NCBI GenBank assembly: GCA_964511945.1
Contig: CAZEHO010000002.1
Span: 62,001 to 126,000 of the forward strand
Length of the DNA: 64,000 nt
Direction: 5' to 3'
Origin: CAZEHO01 sp964511945
Lineage (GTDB): Bacteria > Actinomycetota > Acidimicrobiia > Spongiisociales > UBA11373
Position numbers and translations under genes: made by a program. A model generated the notes under the pieces. The model ran no database searches and was not told the origin of the DNA. It worked only from the letters and a program-made list of their open reading frames with translations. Shown one piece after another: positions 25,081 through 34,123 of this stretch; positions within the stretch are counted from its first letter, which is position 1, and each line of letters opens with the position of its first letter.

Positions 25081-26838
25081 ATGGCAGATACCAGCAAGGT
25101 GATTGCGGAGTTCTTCGGCGACGAGAACTTCCCCATCGAGTGGGAGTCTGAGAAGGAAAAGAAGCTCTTCTGGGTCTACGACGACCTGCACTGCCCGCGG
25201 CCGGTGTCGCCGATGTACGACGACATCGCCAACTGGGTGCTGACCTGCGACCACATGTTCCGCCGGTTCGGTACCCCGTTCGCTTCGGACTGGATCGCCA
25301 AGGTCGTCAACGGCTACCTCTACACGGCAGCCATTCCCTGTGACCCCGACATGGCAGTTCCCGCCAAGGAATTCGGGAACGTCTATTACCCGCGGGTGCC
25401 CAAGGACGATCCGGAATACGCAGCCAAGATCGGTGCGTACCTCGGCGCGGTGCTCCCGACCTACGGGGCCAACTTCCCCGACTGGTGGAAGAACCGCCTC
25501 GTGCCGGAGATGTCCCGCAATCTGAAGTATCTCGAAGAGAAGATCGACGACTGGGAGAACATCCCGCTCATGGAGTGGGCGACCATTCTGGAAGATGGCA
25601 TCGACATGCTCGATCGCCATTGGAAGATCCACTGGATGCTCAACTTCTCGCAGCTGTCCTCGACCCTCGCTCTGCGTGGCACCCTCGGTGCGGCACTCGG
25701 CGGCGAGGACAAGATCACCCAGAAGCACGAGGAGATCCTCGGGCGCCTGCAGAACTCGGCAGAGGACCGCAACTGGGACGCCATCGAGTTGCTCGTCGCA
25801 CTCAAGGACGAGGTCAAGGGCGATGCCACCCTCAGCGAGGCGTTCGCTGCGGAGGCCGGCGCCGAAATCCTCGCCAACCTCGAAGGCACCGAGCGGGGAC
25901 GTGAGTTCCTGGACAAGGGCCTCAAGCGCTATCAGCGTGAGTTCGGCTGGCACGCCGTGTGGAGCCACGAGTTCATCTACCCGTCCCGCTTCGAGACGCC
26001 CGAGCCGTGCCTCGACGTGATCAAGGGCTACCTCGACTCGGATTACGACCACCGGCCGGTCGTCGCCCACCTGAAGGAAGACATCCAGGCAGCGGCCGTC
26101 GAGCTGCTCGAGGGCATCCCCGAGGGACCAGAACTCGAGGCGCTCAAGGCTGCCAATGAGATCAACCTCAAGATGGCGCCGCTGACCCCGGACCACCACT
26201 TCTACATCGATCAGGGCACGCACCAGCACGTGCGGGTCGTGCTCGTGTGCATCGGCCGCAAGCTGGTCCAGATGGGCCTGCTGGACAATCCCGAAGACAC
26301 GATCATGTTGAGGTACAACGAGCTGCGGTACCTGATGGGCGATCCGTCGCTCATCGACGCCAAGGCCGTTGTGGCCGAGCGCAAGGCGATTCGCGCCGAG
26401 CAGGAGAAGATCCGGCCCCCGGACTTCATCGGCACGGCAACCGAGTCTCAGCTCGAGTTCCCGTATCTGAACCTGTGGGGCTTCCCCGAGAAGCTGCATT
26501 ACGACACGGAGACGAAGGGCAAGGTCGAGGGCCTCGGCGTGTCGCCGGGCGTCTACGAGGGCACGGCCAAGGTCGTGGCTTCACCGGCCGAGTTCGATCA
26601 GGTCAAACAGGGCGACATCCTGGTCTGCCAGATGACCAACCCGGCATGGACGCCGCTGTTCGCAATCATCAGCGCGATCGTCTGCGACGCCGGCGGCATG
26701 GTGGCCCACCCGGCCGTGATGGCTCGTGAGTTCGGTATTCCCGGTGTCACCGGCACCGGCGTTGCCACCCGCGAGATCAAGACGGGTGACCGCCTGCGGG
26801 TCGACGGCACCAACGGTCTCGTCGAGATCCTGTCCTAG
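25081..26838 (+). CDS. PEP-utilising enzyme mobile (swivelling phosphohistidine) domain protein
   Basis: A 585-residue protein. Residues about 480-583 are the swivelling His domain of PEP synthase/PPDK enzymes: GVSPGVYEGTAKVV opens it, and GGMVAHPAVMAREFGIPGV carries the predicted phosphohistidine His543. The first 480 residues are largely helical and aromatic-rich (FWVYDDLHCPRPVSPMYDD, HAVWSHEFIYPSRFETPEP) and match no domain I can name. There is no ATP-grasp and no PEP-binding barrel. The layout recalls the 70-kDa subunit of phenylphosphate synthase, where a partner supplies ATP. It starts at ATG 25081 after AGGAAGGAG, sits behind operator site 2 and is 3 bp before gntR. Confidence 0.8.
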   Translation: MADTSKVIAEFFGDENFPIEWESEKEKKLFWVYDDLHCPRPVSPMYDDIANWVLTCDHMFRRFGTPFASDWIAKVVNGYLYTAAIPCDPDMAVPAKEFGNVYYPRVPKDDPEYAAKIGAYLGAVLPTYGANFPDWWKNRLVPEMSRNLKYLEEKIDDWENIPLMEWATILEDGIDMLDRHWKIHWMLNFSQLSSTLALRGTLGAALGGEDKITQKHEEILGRLQNSAEDRNWDAIELLVALKDEVKGDATLSEAFAAEAGAEILANLEGTERGREFLDKGLKRYQREFGWHAVWSHEFIYPSRFETPEPCLDVIKGYLDSDYDHRPVVAHLKEDIQAAAVELLEGIPEGPELEALKAANEINLKMAPLTPDHHFYIDQGTHQHVRVVLVCIGRKLVQMGLLDNPEDTIMLRYNELRYLMGDPSLIDAKAVVAERKAIRAEQEKIRPPDFIGTATESQLEFPYLNLWGFPEKLHYDTETKGKVEGLGVSPGVYEGTAKVVASPAEFDQVKQGDILVCQMTNPAWTPLFAIISAIVCDAGGMVAHPAVMAREFGIPGVTGTGVATREIKTGDRLRVDGTNGLVEILS

Positions 26839-26841
26839 ACA

Positions 26842-27516
26842 ATGGCTGATTCACGTGGGTTGCCCGAGGCGCCGCTTGAGAGGGAAGTCCTCTCCGAGCG
26901 GGTCAAGGAGCGCATCCTGACGTGGATCCTCGAAGGTGAGCTGGCACCCGGGTCTCGCATTGTCGAGACCCGGGTGGCTCGCCAACTGGGGATGAGTCAG
27001 GCGCCGGTGCGAGAAGCGCTGCGCGGCCTGGCCACCCTTGGCTTCGTGGAGATGGAACCGTATCGAGGCTCCCGCGTCCGCAAGCCGACGAAGGAAGAGA
27101 TGACGCAGGCCATCGAGGTCCGGGCCGAACTCGAGGGCCTCGCCGGGAAGCTGGCGGCCGAGCGCCGCAGCGAAGCGTGCCTCGACGACCTCGAACGCCT
27201 GTATGCAGAGATGGTGGAGGCCGCGGAGCGTGGGGATGCCCACGATCACGCGGTCAAGAACACGGAGTTCCATGCCCGGGTTGTGGAGGCGGCACACAAT
27301 CGTACGCTGATGAGAGTGTGGTCGATGCTGGAACCGTTCTCCCGCACCTACGTGACGGCCACGATGCCGGGAATCGATCTGCACTGGCTGGCGAAACGGC
27401 ATCGGGAATTGATCGATGCGATTCGCGATCAGGACGCCGACCGGGCTCAGGAAGGCATGCGGGTGCATGCCGCTGAGGCCGCCGATCTGATCAACGCGGA
27501 GCCGGAAGGCGGATAG
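26842..27516 (+). CDS. GntR-family (FadR/FCD) transcriptional regulator
   Basis: A 224-residue regulator. Residues 13-82 are a GntR winged helix (LSERVKERILTWILEGELAPGSRI, then LGMSQAPVREALRGLATLGFVEM). Residues about 87-215 are an all-helical FCD ligand domain with His144, His187 and His209 at the usual metal positions, so it probably senses a carboxylate through a bound metal. It lies 3 bp after the PEP swivel gene and should be made from the same transcript, which carries operator site 2: a natural autoregulatory loop. It is the only DNA-binding regulator I recognise in the window. Confidence 0.88.
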   Translation: MADSRGLPEAPLEREVLSERVKERILTWILEGELAPGSRIVETRVARQLGMSQAPVREALRGLATLGFVEMEPYRGSRVRKPTKEEMTQAIEVRAELEGLAGKLAAERRSEACLDDLERLYAEMVEAAERGDAHDHAVKNTEFHARVVEAAHNRTLMRVWSMLEPFSRTYVTATMPGIDLHWLAKRHRELIDAIRDQDADRAQEGMRVHAAEAADLINAEPEGG

Positions 27517-27564
27517 CCATCCGGTGGTGACCGGGTGGCTTGGTGGGATTTGGTTTGTGATGGC

Positions 27565-27595
27565 CGCCGCTCGCCGGATGTCCCGGCGGGCGGCG
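27565..27595 (+). terminator. Hairpin between gntR and the HprK-like gene
   Basis: A 13-bp stem with one G-U pair, CGCCGCTCGCCGG with CCGGCGGGCGGCG, and a 5-nt loop. It has no T tract. It may reduce read-through from gntR into the next gene or protect the 3' end of the first transcript segment. Confidence 0.5.
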
Positions 27596-27638
27596 TCCGA
27601 GGGTTGAAATAGCGAGAAACACGACAAGGAGCAAGAAG

Positions 27639-28526
27639 ATGGCACTGCTTTCCGAGGAGATGTCGGCCGGGACGGCCCGAATCAGGGTCGACTTCGTCGG
27701 CGACGAGGTTCCCGAGCATGTGCTCGAGAACATGGACTTCCTCAACTACCGGCTTGCCGCCGTGCAACTCGAGCCGGACGTTGTCCGCAGCGAACCCGAC
27801 CTGATTTGGTATCGGGATTCGGAGATCAAGAGCGTTTCATGGGACGGCGCGACGATGCGCTTCGATGGCGACTGGGCACCCGGTCCGTTGCAGAAGGCGA
27901 TCGTGACCGTGCTGGCGCTCCAGATGGAGGCCGAGGGCCTGCACCCCTTCCACTCGTCGGCCGTCCGCTACCGCGACAAGACCGTCCTGTTCCTCGGCGG
28001 TGAGTCGAACCACGGCAAGAGCATGAGCCAGATCGAAGCCTGCCGTCGCGGCGGTCAGTTGGTGTCGACCGAGACCACCGTGATCGACGAGGACAGCGTG
28101 GTGCAAATGGGCTCCAAGACCGTGTTCATCAAGAGCCGGGCAAAGGGCACCGAGCGTGCCGACAAGGCCGCTCCCGAGCGCGGTGCCCAGATCTTCTTTG
28201 GTGACGAGATGCCCACGTGGGGCGACTACGACGATCCCAGCAAGGTCGACGTCGTGATCGTCCCGGCAATCGACGGAAACTTCGATCCCACCACCGCCGA
28301 GATGGGGCAGTTCGAAGCGCAATTCCAAACGCTGCATTCGTTGCAGAACTACTTCCTCACCAACGAACTGCTCGCCCCGGGGCACGTCATGCCGCTCACC
28401 GACACAGAGGAACTCCGCCAGGCACGCGCCGACTTCATCCAGACGTTCTGTGAACCGCTCAAGTTCTACATGGTCCGGGCGGCCAACCCGCAGGCACTGA
28501 TGGACGAGGTGGACAAAGTCATCTGA
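27639..28526 (+). CDS. HPr kinase-like P-loop protein
   Basis: A 295-residue protein. LHPFHSSAVRYRDKTVLFLGGESNHGKSMSQ (starting near residue 101) combines the HprK-type strand before the P-loop with Walker A GGESNHGKS at 120-128 (Lys127). The rest of the fold resembles the HprK/PCK class, but the HprK signature and C-terminal region are not obvious, so it is unlikely to be a true HPr kinase. ATG 27639 follows AAGGAG. It sits between gntR and a molybdenum hydroxylase. Roles could be substrate kinase, protein kinase, or assembly factor for the hydroxylase; none can be chosen from sequence. Confidence 0.65.
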   Translation: MALLSEEMSAGTARIRVDFVGDEVPEHVLENMDFLNYRLAAVQLEPDVVRSEPDLIWYRDSEIKSVSWDGATMRFDGDWAPGPLQKAIVTVLALQMEAEGLHPFHSSAVRYRDKTVLFLGGESNHGKSMSQIEACRRGGQLVSTETTVIDEDSVVQMGSKTVFIKSRAKGTERADKAAPERGAQIFFGDEMPTWGDYDDPSKVDVVIVPAIDGNFDPTTAEMGQFEAQFQTLHSLQNYFLTNELLAPGHVMPLTDTEELRQARADFIQTFCEPLKFYMVRAANPQALMDEVDKVI

Positions 28527-28561
28527 GGGGGACCGATGACACGAACGAAGGAACCCCGCTG

Positions 28562-29425
28562 ATGAAACCATTCACCTACGCCCGTCCCGAGACGGTGGAT
28601 GAAGCGATTGCGATCCTTGCCGAACACGGCGAGGACGCCGAGCTTCTCGCCGGCGGGACTGACCTGGTAATCGAACTGCGCAATGCGTGGAAGGAACCCA
28701 AGGTCGTCGTCGATCTCAAGCGCATCGGCGAGCTGGCCCCGGCGATCACCGAGAAGGACGGCTTCCTCGCGATCAGTGCGTCGACGGTGATGGCCGACGT
28801 CGTCGCCGATGCCCGAGTCCAGAAGTGGTTCCCGGCGCTGGCCGAATCTGCCGACGTCGTTGGATCGATCCAGATTCGCAATCGTGCCACGCTGGCCGGC
28901 AACATCTGCAACGGCTCTCCGGCTGCCGACACGGCGCCGCCGCTGCTGGTCTACAGGGCCGACATCGTGATTGCCGGTCCCGACGGCTGCCGCCGTACCC
29001 CGGTGGTGGATTTCCTGCTCGGCCGCGGCAAAGTGGATCTCGGTCCCGCCGGATTGGTGACGGCCATCGAACTGCCGATCCCGACCGAGCCGTTTGCGGC
29101 CGCGTACACACGAATGACCCGGCGGCGGGGCACCGACCTCGCGTCGATCACGCTGTGCGTCGGTGTCGACGGAACCGGAACCACGCGTGTTTCGTATGGC
29201 AGCGTTGGGCCCAAGGCATTGCTCGTCATCGATGACAGCGGTGTCCTTGCCGATCCGGACGCCTCTGAGTCCGATAAGGCTCCGGTCCTCGCCGCATTGT
29301 TCAAGGACGCCAGCCCTTCGCCGACCTCGATGCGGGCCGGTCCGGAGTACCGGCTGGCGATGCTGCCGGTGCTCGGAGCCAGGGCCCTGCAGGCGGCGAT
29401 CGATCGTTTGGCGGAGGCGACATGA
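28562..29425 (+). CDS. Molybdenum hydroxylase FAD-binding subunit, cluster 2
   Basis: A 287-residue FAD subunit like that at 8950 but clearly diverged. FAD contacts are LLAGGTDLVIEL near residue 33 and LAGNICNGSPAADTAPPL near residue 117 (the family T/A-x-GG/N loop). YTRMTRRRGTDLASITL starts the C-terminal half. It overlaps the small-subunit gene by 4 bp (ATGA). It follows the HprK-like gene by 35 bp in the same operon. Confidence 0.9.
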   Translation: MKPFTYARPETVDEAIAILAEHGEDAELLAGGTDLVIELRNAWKEPKVVVDLKRIGELAPAITEKDGFLAISASTVMADVVADARVQKWFPALAESADVVGSIQIRNRATLAGNICNGSPAADTAPPLLVYRADIVIAGPDGCRRTPVVDFLLGRGKVDLGPAGLVTAIELPIPTEPFAAAYTRMTRRRGTDLASITLCVGVDGTGTTRVSYGSVGPKALLVIDDSGVLADPDASESDKAPVLAALFKDASPSPTSMRAGPEYRLAMLPVLGARALQAAIDRLAEAT

Positions 29426-29901
29426 GCAACTTGGTGCACATCTCAGTGACGATCAACGGGGAACCGCGCGACGTCGATGTTGCCGCCCATCACACGCTGC
29501 TCGACGTCCTGCGCGACGACATCCACCTGACCGGTACCAAGGAGTGTTGTGTGGTTGGGGAGTGCGGCGCCTGCACCGTGATGGTGGACGGACGGCCGAT
29601 GAACTCGTGCCTGATGCTCGCGGTCGAGGTCGACGGAGCAGAGGTGCTGACGGTAGAAGGTCTGGCGGATCCGACCGGCCGTCTCAGCGCCCTGCAGGAG
29701 GCATTCCTCGACACCGGTGCAGCTCAGTGCGGGTTCTGCATTCCGGGCCAGTTGGTGGCGGCTCATGCGCTGCTCACCACGACCCCGGACCCGACGATCA
29801 ACGAAGTCCAGGAGGCGATGGCCGGCAATCTGTGCCGATGTGCCGGCTATGAGCAGATTGCCGAAGCCGTCCTGATCGCAGCGAAGGAGGGCGACCGATG
29901 A
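29422..29901 (+). CDS. Molybdenum hydroxylase 2Fe-2S subunit, cluster 2
   Basis: A 159-residue small subunit with both 2Fe-2S motifs: CCVVGECGAC plus a later Cys (MNSC), and CGFC (in QCGFCIPGQ) with CRC (in LCRCAGYEQI). Order and overlaps (ATGA at both ends) are the same as in cluster 1, M-S-L. Confidence 0.92.
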   Translation: MSNLVHISVTINGEPRDVDVAAHHTLLDVLRDDIHLTGTKECCVVGECGACTVMVDGRPMNSCLMLAVEVDGAEVLTVEGLADPTGRLSALQEAFLDTGAAQCGFCIPGQLVAAHALLTTTPDPTINEVQEAMAGNLCRCAGYEQIAEAVLIAAKEGDR

Positions 29902-32138
29902 CCACCGGCGCAGTCGGCAACTCCACACATCGGTTCGGCGGGTACGGCCGGGTGACGGGGCAGCAGAAGTATCTGGCGGACATCCATCTCGAGGATGCCC
30001 TTCACGTGAAGCTGGTGATCCTTCCGGTGGCTCACGCCAGAATCAACAGCATCGACTCGAGTGCGGCCGAGGCCGTGCCCGGAGTGCGTTTCGTCATGAC
30101 GGCCGCCGACATTCCGGATCCGATGCCCCGATTCGGTCCCCAGTACCAGGACCGCCCGGTCATTGCGATCGATGAGGTGAAATACCACGGCGAGCCGGTC
30201 GTGGCTGTTGCCGCCGACACCAAGGACGCCGCCGAAGCGGCGGCCCGCCTCGTCGAGGTCGATTACACCGAACTGACGGCGCTCGTCGGAGTCGAGGATT
30301 CACTGGCTCCCGACGCCGAATTGGTTCAGGATCCCTCGGTGCGGGCTCCCGGTCCGTTCGTCGAGACGAACATCCTGCGCGAATACGACTTCGGGTGGGG
30401 TGACGTCGACGCCGCCGAGGCCGATGTCGTCTTGGAACGCGAATACAAATGGCCTGCCCAGACCCACTTCGCCATCGAGCCGCACGCCTGCATGGCCGCG
30501 CCCGAGGACGACGGCATCGTGGTCTGGAGCACCATCCAGCACCCGTATCAGCTGCAGAAGACCATCGCCAAGGTGCTCGACATGCCGCTGGCCAAGGTGC
30601 GGGTCATCGCTCCGGATCCGGGTGGCGGTTTCGGCGGCAAACAGCATCCGAAGATCGAGCCGCTGGTTGCATTCCTGTCTCTGCTGACCGGGCGGCCGTG
30701 CCGGTTGATCCTGACCCTCGACGAGTCGTTCACGATCGTGCGGAGGGCGTCTGCTGAGATCCGCGTTCGGATGGGGTTCACGAATGATGGGAAGCTGGTC
30801 TTCCAGGAGTACGAGAACAACTTCGTCGCCGGCGCCTACGGCGATACCGGTGACCGGATCGCAGCCAAGGCGAGCTTCCTCTCGGCCGGGCCCTACATCA
30901 CGCCCGACGTCCGGATCAAGTCGCGGGTGATCCTCACCCACACGACGCCGACCCACCCCTACCGGGGCTTCGGCGTGCCGCATGTCGGGTTCGCCCGCGA
31001 AGGCACGCTGAACGAGGCCGCCGAGGTGCTGGGGATCGATCCGCTGGAGTTGCGGCTCAGGAACCTGGCCCGCAAGGGCGAGGAGCACGTCCCCGGGGAC
31101 ACCCCGGCGGACGGCGATTGGGAGCAGACCGTCCGCAAGGCGGCCGAGGAGATCGGCTGGGACACCCCGGTGCCCGAAGGCCGGGGTCGCGGCTTGGCGG
31201 TCGGTGTGAAGTCGGGCCCGACCACCGGCCTTTCATATTCGATCGTCCGGCTGCTGGTCGACGGCAGCGTGCTGGTCTTCACCGGCACCTCCGACATGGG
31301 TCAGGGAGCGCGGACGATCTTCGCCCAGATTGCCGCCGACGAGATGGGCGTGCCCATCGAACAGGTCCAGGTCGTCATGGGCGATACCGCCATCGTGCCC
31401 TACGACCAGCAGACGTCGGCTAGTCGGTCGTCGGTGCTGATGGGCAACGCAGTGCTGTTTGCGTGCCGTGACATCCAGGAGCAGATCCGTCAGCGGGCAG
31501 CCAAGCTGTTCGAGATCGAACCCGACGACATCGTGGTCGACAAGGGCATCGTCGAGCTTCCCGATTCGAAATATCCCCTGCCTGAGGTCGCCCGCGATTG
31601 CCTCGGCCGTCTCGGTGGCGAGATCATCGGAACCGGCGAGATGCGCAAGGAGGCGTACCCGGAGCATCCGCTTGGAGGAACCGCCGCGTTCTTCGAGTTC
31701 AACTGCACCGCAGTCGAACTCGAGGTCGACGAAGGCACCGGCGAGATCCTCATCCACCGCCATGTGACGGTGGGTGATGTCGGACTGGCGCTGAACCCGG
31801 CGCAGGTGAAGGGACAGGACGACGGCGCTGCCGTCATGGGTCTCAGCCATGCGTTGATGGAGCACATCATCAGGGATCCCAAGGGGCGGCACCGCAACGT
31901 CGGGGCCATCGACTATCGAATCCCCACCAGCCTCGACCTTCCGATCGCTCTCGAGAGCCACATGATCGAGAACGCCGACGGTCCGGGACCCTACGGGGTC
32001 AAAGGGATCAGTGAGGGCTCGTGTCTCGTCGTACCGCCGGCCGTGGCCGCAGCGGTGCACGACGCAATCGGAGTCCGAATCAGGGACCTGCCGATGTCAC
32101 CAGAGCGGGTGTGGCGGGCGATGAAGGAGCAGGAATGA
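29898..32138 (+). CDS. Molybdenum hydroxylase large subunit, cluster 2
   Basis: A 746-residue molybdopterin subunit. GGGFGGKQ lies at about residue 242, PYRGFGVPH replaces the aerobic CO dehydrogenase loop, and the catalytic Glu is about residue 706 in GVKGISEGS. The first copy has GVGGSFGGKN and SYRGYGTTQ, so the two enzymes should have different substrates. The final ATGA overlaps the cyclase-family gene, so product hydrolysis is probably the next step. Confidence 0.9.
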   Translation: MTTGAVGNSTHRFGGYGRVTGQQKYLADIHLEDALHVKLVILPVAHARINSIDSSAAEAVPGVRFVMTAADIPDPMPRFGPQYQDRPVIAIDEVKYHGEPVVAVAADTKDAAEAAARLVEVDYTELTALVGVEDSLAPDAELVQDPSVRAPGPFVETNILREYDFGWGDVDAAEADVVLEREYKWPAQTHFAIEPHACMAAPEDDGIVVWSTIQHPYQLQKTIAKVLDMPLAKVRVIAPDPGGGFGGKQHPKIEPLVAFLSLLTGRPCRLILTLDESFTIVRRASAEIRVRMGFTNDGKLVFQEYENNFVAGAYGDTGDRIAAKASFLSAGPYITPDVRIKSRVILTHTTPTHPYRGFGVPHVGFAREGTLNEAAEVLGIDPLELRLRNLARKGEEHVPGDTPADGDWEQTVRKAAEEIGWDTPVPEGRGRGLAVGVKSGPTTGLSYSIVRLLVDGSVLVFTGTSDMGQGARTIFAQIAADEMGVPIEQVQVVMGDTAIVPYDQQTSASRSSVLMGNAVLFACRDIQEQIRQRAAKLFEIEPDDIVVDKGIVELPDSKYPLPEVARDCLGRLGGEIIGTGEMRKEAYPEHPLGGTAAFFEFNCTAVELEVDEGTGEILIHRHVTVGDVGLALNPAQVKGQDDGAAVMGLSHALMEHIIRDPKGRHRNVGAIDYRIPTSLDLPIALESHMIENADGPGPYGVKGISEGSCLVVPPAVAAAVHDAIGVRIRDLPMSPERVWRAMKEQE

Positions 32139-33025
32139 GCGAGATCCAACACGTCGGTCCCGTTCGGGACATGCCCGTCGAGAAGACGGTCGAAGCAGCC
32201 CGGATGATCAAGACCGGCCGCCAGTTCTCACTGTCGGTGCCCCGGTTCACCGGGATGCCCCTGTTCCCCGGCCATCCACCGTTCCAGGTGCTCAATTACC
32301 GTACCCCGCCCGGCATCAAGGCCGGCGGGGTGCAGCCGTGGGGTCCGCCGAACGAGGTCGGGCTCGGGTACATGGCCGAATACCTGATGGCGTGTTCGCA
32401 CTCGGGCGCCCACATCGATGGTCTGGGCCACATGACCATCGGTGAAGACAATCACTGGTACGGCGGTGGCAACACCGCCGAACACCTCACCGACCACGGT
32501 CCGATCGCCGGTGACGCCTCCAAGCTGCCGGTGTTCTTCACCCGGGGTGTGCTGCTCGATCCACCGAAGTACCGGGGGATCGATGCCCTGCCGGCCCACG
32601 AGCCGGTCGGCGCCGACGAACTCAAAGCAGTTGCCGAGGCCCAGGGCGTCGAGATCCGGCCATGGGACGTCGTGCTCATCCGCACCGGGTATCTCAAGTA
32701 CTGGCCCGATGCCGAGAAGATGAACGAGCATCTCACGGCCGGGCCCGACCTCTCCGCCGCCGAATGGCTGCTGGAGAGCGGCGTCATCGCCACCGGGACC
32801 GACACCGAGACCTACGAGGTGATGCCGACACCCGATCGCGGGTCGCCGGCCAATCCGCAGCCGGTGCATACCTTGCTGCTGATCGAGAACGGCATCTACC
32901 TGCTCGAGAGCATCTATCTCGAGGAGATCGCGGCGGCCGAGGTGTACGAGTTCTGCTTCATCATGCTGCCGCTGAAGATCAAGGGAGCAACGGGGTCGAT
33001 GGTCGACCCTCTGGCCATCATCTAG
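32135..33025 (+). CDS. Cyclase-family (kynurenine formamidase-like) metal hydrolase
   Basis: A 296-residue member of the cyclase family, which includes kynurenine formamidase, isatin hydrolase and polyketide cyclases. Mn/Zn ligands of the family are visible in CSHSGAHIDGLGHM (His/His/Asp) near residues 87-100, with conserved LDVVLIRTG-type strand (RPWDVVLIRTGYLKYW) and a C-terminal region lining the active site. It hydrolyses amide or cyclic amide bonds in known members. It is coupled by ATGA to the hydroxylase large subunit. Opening of a hydroxylated N-heterocycle is an attractive but unproven role. Confidence 0.85.
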   Translation: MSEIQHVGPVRDMPVEKTVEAARMIKTGRQFSLSVPRFTGMPLFPGHPPFQVLNYRTPPGIKAGGVQPWGPPNEVGLGYMAEYLMACSHSGAHIDGLGHMTIGEDNHWYGGGNTAEHLTDHGPIAGDASKLPVFFTRGVLLDPPKYRGIDALPAHEPVGADELKAVAEAQGVEIRPWDVVLIRTGYLKYWPDAEKMNEHLTAGPDLSAAEWLLESGVIATGTDTETYEVMPTPDRGSPANPQPVHTLLLIENGIYLLESIYLEEIAAAEVYEFCFIMLPLKIKGATGSMVDPLAII

Positions 33026-33067
33026 AACCGGAGGCAGTACGATGCAAGCCGCCGAAAGGAGGGTGGG

Positions 33068-34111
33068 ATGAGGGCGCTCGTCCTCACCGCACCGAACGAG
33101 TTCTCGATCCAGGACGTCGACGATCCCCGTCCCGGACCGAACGAGGTCAAGTGCCGGGTACGTGCCATCACCATTTGCGGCACCGACGCCCATTTGCTGC
33201 GCGGCGATTACCCCGATTTCTGGCCGCCGAGCTTCCCGTTCATCCCCGGCCACGAGTGGTCCGGTGAGGTGGTCGAACTCGGCGAAGGTGCGGGGGCGCT
33301 GGGGTTCGCCGTCGGCGACCGGGTTGCCGGTACCTCGCACGACGCCTGCGGCTTCTGCAAGAAGTGTGTCGAGGGTCGATACAACCTGTGCGAGAACTAC
33401 GGCAATACCGAGGTCCATCGCCAGTACGGCCACAACTGGCAGGGTGCGTTCGCCGAATACGTCGTCCACGGCGTGAAGTCGGTGTTCCCGCTCCCGAGTG
33501 AGTTGAGCTTCCACGAGGGAGCCCTGCTCGACCCGGCAGCGATCGCACTGCACACCGCCGAGCGGGGCAACATCAAGGTCGGTGACAACGTCGTCGTCCT
33601 GGGTCCGGGCCCGGTCGGGTTGCTGGCGTCTGACGCCGCCGTGGCGCTCGGCGCCGGCCGGGTGATCGTCGTCGGCCGCGGTGGCCGGCTGGGCAAAGCT
33701 GCCGAACTGGGGTTCGCGACCGTCGACTACACCGACGGCGACCCGGTCGACACCGTGCGAGCGATGACCGACGGCATCGGGCCCGACGTGGCGCTCGACT
33801 GCGCCGGTGTCCCGGATTCCTACCGGTGGGCGATCGCCATGCTCCACAAGGGCGGACGCTGCGCTTCTGTCGGTATTCCGGTGCACGACGTCACTCTGTG
33901 CTTGCAGGATCTCGTGCTGTATGAGAAGGAACTGGTGGGCGTGCGGGCCACGGCAGGCGGAATGCGGCGGGCCATGCCGCTCGTCGCCGACGGCCGGATC
34001 CGGGTCAAGGAACTACACACCCACACGTTCTCGCTCGAGGAGTTCGAGACGGCGCTGGAGACCTTCAACAAGCGCATCGACGGTGCACTCAAGGTGATCA
34101 TCGAGCCGTGA
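33068..34111 (+). CDS. Zinc-dependent alcohol/polyol dehydrogenase (MDR family)
   Basis: A 347-residue medium-chain dehydrogenase. The catalytic zinc region is ICGTDAHLLRGDYP and GHEWSGEVVELG, the structural zinc has four Cys in CGFCKKCVEGRYNLC, and the NAD(P) site is LGPGPVGLLASDAAVALGAGRVIVVGR. It most resembles the threonine/sorbitol dehydrogenase branch. A ribosome site AAAGGAGGG precedes ATG 33068. It is the last gene of the 25-34 kb cluster and converges on pyrD with a 12-bp gap. Confidence 0.88.
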   Translation: MRALVLTAPNEFSIQDVDDPRPGPNEVKCRVRAITICGTDAHLLRGDYPDFWPPSFPFIPGHEWSGEVVELGEGAGALGFAVGDRVAGTSHDACGFCKKCVEGRYNLCENYGNTEVHRQYGHNWQGAFAEYVVHGVKSVFPLPSELSFHEGALLDPAAIALHTAERGNIKVGDNVVVLGPGPVGLLASDAAVALGAGRVIVVGRGGRLGKAAELGFATVDYTDGDPVDTVRAMTDGIGPDVALDCAGVPDSYRWAIAMLHKGGRCASVGIPVHDVTLCLQDLVLYEKELVGVRATAGGMRRAMPLVADGRIRVKELHTHTFSLEEFETALETFNKRIDGALKVIIEP

Positions 34112-34123
34112 GGTTGTGCGCTC

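Noticed and set aside
27639..28526. Genuine HPr kinase/phosphorylase
   Set aside because: Only the P-loop region fits; no HPr gene or HprK signature segment is visible.
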